Source of the DNA: Porodaedalea pini
Taxonomy: Eukaryota; Basidiomycota; Agaricomycetes; Hymenochaetales; Hymenochaetaceae
Assembly: GCA_002794775.1 (NCBI GenBank)
Contig: NBAY01000006.1
Span: 186,001 to 250,000, forward strand
DNA length: 64,000 bases
Reading direction: 5' to 3'
This document shows, piece by piece, positions 57,701 to 64,000 of the stretch. Position numbers and translations under genes: made by a program. Positions within the stretch are counted from its first letter, which is position 1, and every line of letters starts with the position of its first letter. The notes below the pieces were generated by a model that was not told the DNA's origin, did no database searches, and saw nothing but the letters and a program-made list of their open reading frames with translations.

Positions 57701-58444
57701 CGGCAGCTTCTCGAAACCTTTTTCGCTGAAAACGTCGGCGTAGTCGTTGAGGTATGCGGGCCAGGACGTCTTGTCCATTCGCATCTCACTCACCCTCCTC
57801 ATCTGCTCCACCACCTTCTTCACCTCGCCTAGGTCCTCCACCGGCTCCCTCTCGATCGCACATTCTTCTGGACAGCGGGTGAATTCGATTGAGCCCGTTT
57901 TCCAGTCGACCTCCGGATTGTGACGTTGAAGCCAGTCGTACCCCAGGAAGATGTTCGATGACGCTAGGGACGTTACTGCGAGGACGATCTTCTCCTGATG
58001 ACGGCCGATCATGAGTTCGATGTCAACGTACTCCTCGATCAATCCGGCCTCATTGTGCGTGCCATCGGCGTTCAGCACCGCGAGGGGTCGAATGTAGCGT
58101 TTCGTTTCCAACCCGTACCTCTCGACGAACCTGACGTCGATGCAGGATCCCGTGCATCCCGAATCCACAAGGGCATGCGCATCTACCTCTCTCGCCTCAC
58201 CAGCTATTTCATGCTCGACGGTCAGGAGAAGGTCCAGCTGGCGTCCGCCAGTTCCTCTCATGAACAGTTGTTCGTACTCTTCATTCTTGTTCACACCGGT
58301 GGAGACTTCGTAATCGGGAAAACCATTGACGTTGTTCGCATCTACGTATTGTACAAACGGTTGGTTATATTTTAGCGGATCCGGATTCGAAGTCTCTTGT
58401 TCTTCTCGGTCAGTCGCCCCGATGGCTACGCCTGACCATTCGCA
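54800..58444 (-). CDS. pol: Pol polyprotein of gypsy element 2 (reached by -1 frameshift)
   Basis: Same length (1214 codons plus stop) and domain order as in element 1: protease VDSGCTGS, reverse transcriptase with VYLDDILIL, RNase H, integrase with H-H-C-C finger (CNRCQRT) and DDE residues, and a C-terminal chromodomain (YLVKWVGYNEPTWQPETD). The protease-RT linker differs most from element 1 (IEREPVEDLGEVKKVVEQ here). The frame is open from the slippery site without an ATG until 58294, so translation by frameshifting from gag is more likely than a separate start. No stop or frameshift lesion seen. Confidence 0.96.
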   Translation of the reverse strand, partial: CEWSGVAIGATDREEQETSNPDPLKYNQPFVQYVDANNVNGFPDYEVSTGVNKNEEYEQLFMRGTGGRQLDLLLTVEHEIAGEAREVDAHALVDSGCTGSCIDVRFVERYGLETKRYIRPLAVLNADGTHNEAGLIEEYVDIELMIGRHQEKIVLAVTSLASSNIFLGYDWLQRHNPEVDWKTGSIEFTRCPEECAIEREPVEDLGEVKKVVEQMRRVSEMRMDKTSWPAYLNDYADVFSEKGFEKLPEHRPWDHVIDLKPDFKPSDCKIYPLTPTEQQSLKDFLDENLKSGRIRRSISPMASPFFFIKKADKSLRPIQDYCKLNDGTIKNKYPLPLIDELVDKVKKAKYITKLDLRWGYYNIRIREGDEWKAAFRTNMGLFKPTVMFFGLCNAPATFQAFVNHIFKDLIYANLIIVYLDDILILSETIEEHIDTSRCVLQILRENGLYLKPEKCEFDAKVVKYLGHIIGNGEIRADPAKTEAIANWPVPRNLKELQQFLGMGNWLRRFIKDYSKVVRPLTSLTGKKDWVWETEQQEAFEELRRRLCSPPVLAIANDEGPFRVEADSSNFALGGVLLQKQEGKWRVIAYRSEALEPVERNYEIYDKEMLAIVSALKEWRQYLLGARHKIEIWSDHANLTYFRSAQKLSYRQARWRTELEEFDFHLEHKSGKTMGKADLLSRKAGYDQGKDDNDGIVFIKEKWLNRGVVRTSRDEMLERVGEAQRAQDESERPTNMVKVDGLWWMKGKVYVPSTMKEAVLREYHDSTLAGHPGSSKTVELVRRDFWWASMFSDVRTYVRGCNRCQRTKALRTSRSRPLHPNAIPEGPWEIITVDLIGELPDSKGHNAICVFVDRFSKQMHAIPTTTKLSAEGMAQLYRDHVFRLHGLPKKIIHDRGTQFDASMMKELYKLLHIEGNPSMAYHPQTDGQTERVNQELEQYLRLFVDHRQSDWKDWLPLAEFAYNNREHSATRMSPFYANTGRHPMSFDTVRTSSANMSAEEFAKHIKETHRVAKDNLVKAAEDMKCYHDRTAGASVEYKAGDKVFLDGRNISTDSPTKKLADKWYGPFDIVDKVGASAYKLKLPKRWKKVHPVFNEALLKPAVEPSFESQKQPPPPPPDIVDNEEEYELEEVLDSRLHRGKLQYLVKWVGYNEPTWQPETDFGENAKEAIAEFYLKHPGAPRKLDIPRQRLRPLFVDTEPDDRDHGWSGRPTLKGG

Positions 58445-58450
58445 AAACCC
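58408..58450 (-). promoter_or_regulatory. Predicted -1 frameshift signal, gag/pol of element 2
   Basis: On the minus strand GGGTTTT (complement of 58444-58450), six bases, then GGTCAG pairing with CTGACC (complement of 58408-58437). Position and sequence equal those in element 1, although neighbouring bases have changed (GCGAAT for GCGAGT). Confidence 0.75.
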
Positions 58451-59505
58451 TGCGAGTCGACGACCTCTTCGTTATCGCCTTCTTCCTCCACATAGTCCTC
58501 CACCGTCGACCTCCGAGTGTCTACGACTTCCTCGAAGGCCGACTCCTTCATCGCTCCGAGCTCGTCGGCGAGGACACGACGTTCGCCTGGCGCCATCAGT
58601 TCCAGCATGCGCTGGATGATCGGTTTCGCCTGTGGGCACTTGTCTTTAAAGTGGCCCAGCCCACCACAGATCCAGCACGCACGTCGTCGTTGTGCCTCGT
58701 TCATCGAGACGTCCATCGGTTGACCAGCGCCTCCAAAGGTGACGCCGGTCGCATCGCGTCTGTCGACGTGAGGGGCCGCTACCTGACGGCGAGCTGGGGG
58801 CGCTTGTTGTGGTAGGCGAGGAGGGGGAAGAAAGGCGCGTCCTCGTTGGATAGCGCGAATCTGCTGTTCGCCGCGGTCTATTTCAATCGCCTTGTTCTTC
58901 CAATCCTCGTATTTCGTTGGGACTGGCGTCGACCTTAGCACTCCACGGACCACCTCGATGTTCATCGCCCGCTTGAGGCGATCGCAGATGACGCTGTCGT
59001 CTTTCAACTCGGCGCGCTTAATTATCACGTCGAACTTCTGGAAGAACTCGTCCGCGGTTAGGTCCTTCTGAACCTTATCTTGGAAATCCTTCAGCGCTTT
59101 CTCCTTGCGATTCGGGTCGTCGAACGAGGCGTCGAGTCGTTCCTGGAATCTTTCCCAGCTGTCGGTGAAGGTGACAATCCCCGACGTTGTCGACTCCTCG
59201 ACGTAGTTCTGCGCCCACGTTGCCGCATTACCACCCTTCAGGTAGGAGAGAGCTACATAAATCTTACTCTCTGACGTAGGGTATCGACTTGGATTTGCGG
59301 ATACAAAAAGGAGGACTTCACGTCTGAAGTCGAGGTAATCGTCGCCACCAGTGAATTCTCGTGGTCGGGCGACATCTATGTTGGGGGTCGGGGGGTTAGC
59401 GGCCGCGACCGGTGCTGGGGCGTTGTTTGCCTGATGGGCGAAGGCATTCGCAACGATGGCTGCGATCTGCGCCATTTGCTGTTGGCTGAAACCTTCTGCT
59501 GACAT
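58426..59505 (-). CDS. gag: Gag of gypsy element 2
   Basis: 359 residues, same length as in element 1, with the gag core (PREFTGGDDYLDFRREVLLF) and CCHC knuckle CWICGGLGHFKDKC. The same frame continues open upstream of the ATG with conserved protein-like sequence (LTDEQQRALPASARWDP, then WYSSDERGRRARWPP) and a 6-bp in-frame length difference from element 1, hinting at a longer Gag. Confidence 0.93.
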   Translation of the reverse strand: MSAEGFSQQQMAQIAAIVANAFAHQANNAPAPVAAANPPTPNIDVARPREFTGGDDYLDFRREVLLFVSANPSRYPTSESKIYVALSYLKGGNAATWAQNYVEESTTSGIVTFTDSWERFQERLDASFDDPNRKEKALKDFQDKVQKDLTADEFFQKFDVIIKRAELKDDSVICDRLKRAMNIEVVRGVLRSTPVPTKYEDWKNKAIEIDRGEQQIRAIQRGRAFLPPPRLPQQAPPARRQVAAPHVDRRDATGVTFGGAGQPMDVSMNEAQRRRACWICGGLGHFKDKCPQAKPIIQRMLELMAPGERRVLADELGAMKESAFEEVVDTRRSTVEDYVEEEGDNEEVVDSQGFANGQA

Positions 59506-60203
59506 CGCGGGTTCGGGTGCGGGTGTCGAAGGTTCTGGAGGAGTCGGCGGTGAGGGGTCTCTGTTGGTTTCGTGGTAAGGACCTGGGGTCGGTGGTAGGT
59601 TGACCGTAGACGTTGACGGTGCAGGTGACGACGGAGCGGCTGGGGGCCACCTTGCTCTCCTCCCTCGTTCGTCTGATGAATACCAGCTGCGCCGGATTTC
59701 ACTCCACCAGATGTCGTGAGTGACGCCGCTATTATTGGTCGCGACGTAGCCTGGTCGGTCTGGATCCCAACGGGCTGAAGCAGGAAGGGCCCGTTGCTGT
59801 TCGTCGGTGAGATCTATCTTGACGTTGGCGGAGGGACAGGGATCGGTTGCGCGTTCGATCCGGGGTTACGCCAACGTTGAGCGGGTTTGTCAGCGAAGTT
59901 GATGACGAGGCGGTAGGATCCGAGTGAGATTACAAACGAGATTGTTGTCGAAGTTTGGACTCGTCTTGTTACCCACGTCCACGTTAGGTGCGTGCTCCAC
60001 CAGAGGCTAATTCGTAGAGCCAGGGTCGGGAAATGTCGGTTGATATATTTACGTAATACACGAACGTCCAAAAACGTCCGGGCAGGGTTGAGGGTTGTCG
60101 TTTAGGGGGTTTACACGTCAAGTCCGTCGAGGGGAGCGCTCCTCTAGACCGAGTGAAGGCGAGTCGACAGCGACGACTTACGCTGGGGATGAGCCTGGGT
60201 GAG

Positions 60204-60214
60204 GTTCTGCTTTT
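60204..60214 (-). other. Primer-binding site of element 2, self-primed type
   Basis: On the minus strand AAAAGCAGAAC starts one base after the 5' LTR, as in element 1. Its complement GTTCTGCTTTT lies in the LTR (complement of 60411-60421) just downstream of the TATATAAGG box. Confidence 0.8.
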
Positions 60215-60215
60215 A

Positions 60216-60628
60216 TGTTAGGCGGGAGCCCGGGAGATGACTCGGACTGGGCAGGCCTCGGCTGACTGTCGTCTGGGATGTGCTATACTCGAGCGTAGAC
60301 TCGGGACACGCTTACTCAGGCTAGGTCGTCACGGAGGTAAGAGGATTAATACAAGTCTAAACTAATACAAGGGGGACGAGTCTCACCTAGGTCGTCGCGG
60401 AGGTAAGAGGAAAAGCAGAACAAGGAGTTCATGCGATTCCTGAGACCTTATATAGCGACGACCGTGAGACTATATTACCTAACATTACATAACGAGTGGG
60501 AATGGAACGAATGAAGGTAGTGTGGGAATGATTGTGTAAGATGGGTAAATATAATGAAAAGGACGAATATAATAAAGGAAATGGTAAAAGGGAAAATAAA
60601 GGAAAAGGTGAAAGTTCAGGTTCTAACA
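60216..60628 (-). repeat. 5' LTR of gypsy element 2
   Basis: 413 bp; carries all three CpG transitions relative to the 3' LTR (near 60238, 60270 and 60330). It contains the TATA box, the self-primer start and the doubled 24-bp block. Confidence 0.95.
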
Positions 60629-60837
60629 AACGGATACTGATGAAAACTGTGTTCCTTTACGTGATACAAGGGCCTGAAGTGTGTGGGCAGTTATATCAAG
60701 GCGTACAAGTTATACCAGGTGTCTGAATGACCCATCTCTTCAGTCCTGAAGATGCAGAAGCTCTTTTACGTACTCGAAGAAGAGCGCAAGAAGCAGGGAC
60801 TCGCAAGCACTGAAGTCTTCTTTTCTTTGCTTTTCAT

Positions 60838-60871
<34 letters not shown>

Positions 60872-60997
60872 TCGCCAATATTTAGCTGTAGATGGAATTT
60901 ACCACCGTAACTAGACTTGCATCTAAGCCGTAATACTCTGCAGCTGAACATACTGGCGTGTCTGGATTAACACACGTCATCCTCAAGTTGGTTTAAG
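60629..60997. other. Intergenic, between element 2 and the TET/JBP-like gene
   Basis: About 370 bp holding the second AACGG copy (60629-60633) and the 3' flank of the minus-strand dioxygenase gene. No gene seen. Confidence 0.5.
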
Positions 60998-62610
60998 TTA
61001 CAAAAAAGACTCCCTCAGTTCTTCCATTGTAGAGAAGAGATCGCATCCCTCTTTCCACCTCTGATCTCCGTCCCCATACTTCTCAACCTGTTTATGGTGC
61101 CCTTGCTCTATCCAACGAAACAAGCCACTGGCAGAGTAAAACACGAAGGACCTCCTTGTCTCCCCCTCCTTCAAGGCTGCATTTTTGTGGCTAATTCCAG
61201 CAGATGGGAAGAATACAACATCACCGTGATGAAGCTCCAGTGCAACCTTAGCTTCCTTCAGCATAAGCTGAGCGGAAGTTCTATAGTTGAACCTCCCGAA
61301 TATCCCAACTGTACAAACTCCAAATACAAGGTTCTTGAGGTCCTTGTGCCAGTCACAGACAGTATTGGTGCCATAGTTGAGGGAGTAGGCAGCGAACTGT
61401 AAGTCTGGGAAGTGTTGAGAGAGAAGTCCGTCGACCATGAGCAGTTGAAGCTGGGACAGAGAGTAGAGCTGGGCAAGTTTGGGGAACCAGATTCTGAAGC
61501 AGTCTATCCAACAAAGGGGGGATCAACTCATGCATTTCAGATAAAAGACACAAACGGACCTGCGATGTGATCGACGTACGCTGTCACAAAAGGATCCTTA
61601 CAGAACTGTATAATGCAGTCCTCAACCTTCTCATTGAAAGTCTTGGTACTGGGATGCTTCCCATCCATCAAATGTTAGCATACAGGCAGATTTTAGAGGG
61701 GTTAAAGAACAAAACAAACCATTTGCCCTCCACCAACAGACGTACCAAAAGAAAAGCAAGGAAATGCACCTCGAGTATGGTTCATAACGGCCCTTTTCGA
61801 ACTCTTCCATGGCAGACTCCACATTATCTATGACGGCTATCCAGCTGAAGTGCTTCCCACCAACGACTGCTTCCCAATCATCTCCCGGAATTTTGCACTT
61901 AACAACGTAGACCTGCCCTTCTTTAGATCTGACAACCTGTGCCCGACTAATCAAATGTGAGTTTTAAGCATGCTTTCTAACTTATTCTTCACCCCACTCA
62001 CCTTAAGATATTTTCTATGTATGTCCCACCTTCCTTCTCGATGAACATTTTCAGTTCTTTGCTGCACTCTGTGCCCAGGTTGGGATTTCTGCCCAGTGGA
62101 GCTTGCTGATCGTATGAGTCTGGGATTTCTTTAACGTTGTATCCAATCCAAGCTGGATCTGTGTGAGGAAGACACTGCACGGTGTTCAGAGAGCATCGGA
62201 CCTCTGCGCCTTCAATTTGCGACTCTCTTGAGCGTGGAGTAAGCCGGTCACGCTGAACTAGCCGAGCTGCCTGCTTTCGAGCATTCTCGAACTCTGTTGT
62301 AGGCTTCTGCTGAGGCTCTGGACCATTTATTCGAAAGTTTTCAATGCTTGATAAATAGGTCAGTCTATGAACGACCCCAGGTCACACAAAGGGCTTGAAG
62401 GACAAAATACCTATGGCCCAGAATGTGTTGGTTAAACTCCAACACCTCAAGTCCCACAGGAAGTCTCAGAGTAGGATTACTTTCTGCAAAGGATGTGTCC
62501 TTGAAATGCAACGTTAAGGCTTTAGCAAAATGAAAGAAATTCGAGGTTGTGCTCACTGGACCCCATGGTTCGTACTGATTTCCTGTAATTCTATTGTAGG
62601 CAGAATTCAT
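60998..62610 (-). CDS. TET/JBP-like 2-oxoglutarate, Fe(II)-dependent dioxygenase
   Basis: Exons complement of 62411-62610, 62002-62346, 61770-61946, 61560-61648 and 60998-61503; phases close, 438 residues, no lesion. The C-terminal half holds the double-stranded beta-helix core: CFRIWFPKLAQLYSLSQLQ, FAAYSLNYGTNTVCDWHKDL with H323 and D325, FGVCTVGIFGRF, HHGDVVFFPSAGISHKN with H376, and GETRRSFVFYSASGLFRWIE with the 2-oxoglutarate-binding Arg (387 or 388). This order matches the fungal TET/JBP-type family, some members of which oxidise 5-methylcytosine; the family is expanded in basidiomycetes and linked to transposons. Substrate here is unknown. The N-terminal half (GYNVKEIPDSYDQQAPLG) has no domain I know. 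A MITE lies 80 bp upstream of the ATG; an additional upstream exon is possible. Confidence 0.82.
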
Positions 62611-62690
62611 CTCTTTAGAGCTATTTCCTGCTTCTTCTCTTAGCTTTATTTGGTTAATGGATGTTGAGATCCCTGAGACAAAAGGTCAAC

Positions 62691-62821
62691 ATGGGTCACG
62701 TGTGACTGATGGGCTTTTAGCCACGCTAAAAGCCCGTCAGTCACAGTCACGTCCCGCGTGCATTACAGTGACTGACGGGCTTTTAGCGTGGCTAAAAGCC
62801 CGTCAGTCGCACGTGACCCAT
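62691..62821. repeat. Palindromic MITE-like element, copy 3
   Basis: Ends ATGGGTCACG (62691-62700) and CGTGACCCAT (62812-62821) are perfect inverted repeats. Inside are two hairpins (about 62703-62744 and 62767-62808) of the form GTGACTGACGGGCTTTTAGC, a GTG or CAC turn, and the complement, around a spacer with CGTCCCGCGTGCATTACA. The outer flanks differ from copies 1 and 2, so it is a shorter or different subtype. It starts 80 bp upstream of the dioxygenase ATG on the minus strand. Confidence 0.88.
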
Positions 62822-63264
62822 TCAGCATGTCAGGCTCAGCAGCTGTGCACGCGAGAATAGATAGAAGAGTCTTCCAGCACAGAAGAGAATTAAATACTGT
62901 GTGATTAATAGCGCTAAGTTTCTCTGGCTACTCCAGTGGCATTCCGGACTTCTGATGAATCCGCCCATGCACCTGTGTTTAAGCACTTGAGGAAGTTTCC
63001 GGGTCTGTCCAGTGTATTAGGAACGATTTAAAGTCTCCTCATGTACAAAGAAGCCGGATGGCTGAGACGTCCTTGCCACGGCACATGAGGCGCCTCACAC
63101 GACCTTTCAACTCTTATCGACCACTGCGAGAAGAGCTTGCTTGAAATTAAACCCATTCATCCACCGACTTCTGTGTGGGAAAGCTCCCCTCAAGCAGTTT
63201 ATTACCCTTATCTATCCCATCGCGACTCCTTGCTCCCTCTGTCGTCTACCTACCCCCCTTCAAC

Positions 63265-63438
63265 ATGGGAAAAGTTACCCTCCCCACTCAGACGAAACAA
63301 AAACCCCCTAAAAGGGACAAGAAAGGTTCGCAGGCCTTCCCCGCCAAAAAATCTTCACCATCCGCAATTCGTGTGCATGCACCGGGCGCATTAATTAGGT
63401 TTTGGAAAGAGTTAAGCCTAAGTTTTACTGAAATTTAA
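63265..63438 (+). CDS. Possible first exon of an unidentified gene
   Basis: The ATG at 63265 follows a CT-rich leader and opens a basic, Lys/Pro-rich frame (MGKVTLPTQTKQKPPKRDKK, then KKSSPSAIRVHAPGAL) before ending at TGA or an unclear donor near 63400. Composition looks like a nuclear-type N-terminus. Any continuation would be separated from it by gypsy element 3 at 63571. Weak; it may be chance. Confidence 0.25.
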   Translation: MGKVTLPTQTKQKPPKRDKKGSQAFPAKKSSPSAIRVHAPGALIRFWKELSLSFTEI

Positions 63439-63570
63439 CACACGAACTTACTCACCGCATCAGATGGATCATTCCTGTCCCCGTCCGTCCGTGTCCTTCA
63501 TGATTTTTTTTCCAGAACGGTCTTCTCACTTTTGTATCTTCCCGCAGTGCTAATCGACACAATACCCATA

Positions 63571-63984
63571 TGTTAGAACCTGAACTTTCACCTTTTCCTT
63601 TATTTTCCCTTTTACCATTTCCTTTATTATATTCGTCCTTTTCATTATATTTACCCATCTTACACAATCATTCCCACACTGCCTTCATTCGTTCCATTCC
63701 CACTCGTTATGTAATGTTAGGTAATATAGTCTCACGGTCATCGCTATATAAGGTCTCAGGAATCGCATGAACTCCTTGTTCTGCTTTTCCTCTTACCTCC
63801 GCGACGACCTAGGTGAGACTCGTCCCCCTTGTATTAGTTTAGACTTGTATTAATCCTCTTACCTCCGTGACGACCTAGCCTGAGTACAGCGTGTCTCGAG
63901 TCTCCACTCGAGTATAGCACGTCCCAGACGACAGTCAGCCGAGGCCTGCCCAGTCCGAGTCGTCTCCCGGACTCCCACCTAACA
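63571..63984 (+). repeat. 5' LTR of gypsy element 3
   Basis: 414 bp from TGTTAGAACCTGAAC to CACCTAACA, closely similar to element 2's LTRs and in opposite orientation, with the same TATA box and GTTCTGCTTTT (63778-63788). Confidence 0.92.
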
Positions 63985-64000
63985 TAAAAGCAGAACCCCA
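63571..64000 (+). mobile_element. Ty3/gypsy element 3, cut by the window edge
   Basis: After the LTR comes the self-primer site AAAAGCAGAAC (63986-63996) and the first leader bases, so a third element of the same family begins here and continues beyond the window. A solo LTR would not be followed by the primer-binding site. Confidence 0.85.

Larger units (their letters stand above)
54387..60628 (-). mobile_element. Ty3/gypsy chromovirus, full length (element 2)
   Basis: 6.24-kb element on the minus strand with 413-bp LTRs (54387-54799 and 60216-60628) and the 5-bp target duplication AACGG (54382-54386, 60629-60633). It is the same family as element 1: gag and pol have identical lengths and closely similar sequence, and the self-primer site and frameshift signal are conserved. 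The two LTRs differ at three places by eye, all C-to-T or G-to-A changes at CpG, so it is somewhat older than element 1. Both genes remain open. Confidence 0.97.

Overview
The window reads as nuclear DNA of a filamentous basidiomycete, most likely an Agaricomycete. Genes carry many short GT-AG introns (mostly about 50-70 bp), sit close together on both strands, and match fungal housekeeping families. The accessory part holds gene families known to be amplified in mushroom-forming fungi: a TET/JBP-type dioxygenase, an RTC4-like protein, a divergent JmjC protein and Ty3/gypsy chromoviruses.

Left half (about 1-33 kb), mostly conserved genes. The left edge holds a partial, stop-containing copy of a repetitive fungal family (2-2330). 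Then follow: a 2054-residue kinesin-4-like motor (minus, 4115-10614); inositol-pentakisphosphate 2-kinase (plus, 11133-12581); an inverted broken copy of its 3' part fused to an unidentified gene fragment (minus, 14364-15361); isovaleryl-CoA dehydrogenase (16592-18567); a Zn2Cys6 regulator (19806-21569); arginase with micro-exons (minus, 23349-24902); 3,4-dihydroxy-2-butanone-4-phosphate synthase (25406-26231); a PLP aminotransferase (26683-29682); and eIF3c/Nip1 (minus, 29988-32966). For most of these I could close the exon phases across every intron, so the models are firm.

Right half (about 34.9-64 kb), an accessory, transposon-rich island. It holds an RTC4-like gene with one in-frame stop and a 1.07-kb intron filled with repeat. 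Next is a 437-codon gene of unknown family cut by a full-length gypsy element with identical 423-bp LTRs and a CCTAC target duplication. A JmjC-like gene with an internal stop, a decayed copy of the histone-fold subunit NC2-beta/DR1, and a second full-length gypsy element (413-bp LTRs, AACGG duplication) follow. Then come an apparently intact TET/JBP-like 2-oxoglutarate dioxygenase and the 5' LTR of a third gypsy element running off the right edge. Three copies of a palindromic MITE-like element are scattered through the island, two of them within about 100 bp of a start codon.

Most notable: (1) the gypsy elements carry an 11-nt primer-binding site exactly complementary to an 11-nt stretch just downstream of the LTR TATA box, the hallmark of Tf1/sushi-type self-priming, plus a GGGTTTT slippery site with a stem-loop between gag and pol; (2) the palindromic MITE family; (3) several accessory genes intact except for a single nonsense codon; (4) an unknown gene freshly knocked out by a retrotransposon. 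I found no tRNA, rRNA or CRISPR array by eye.
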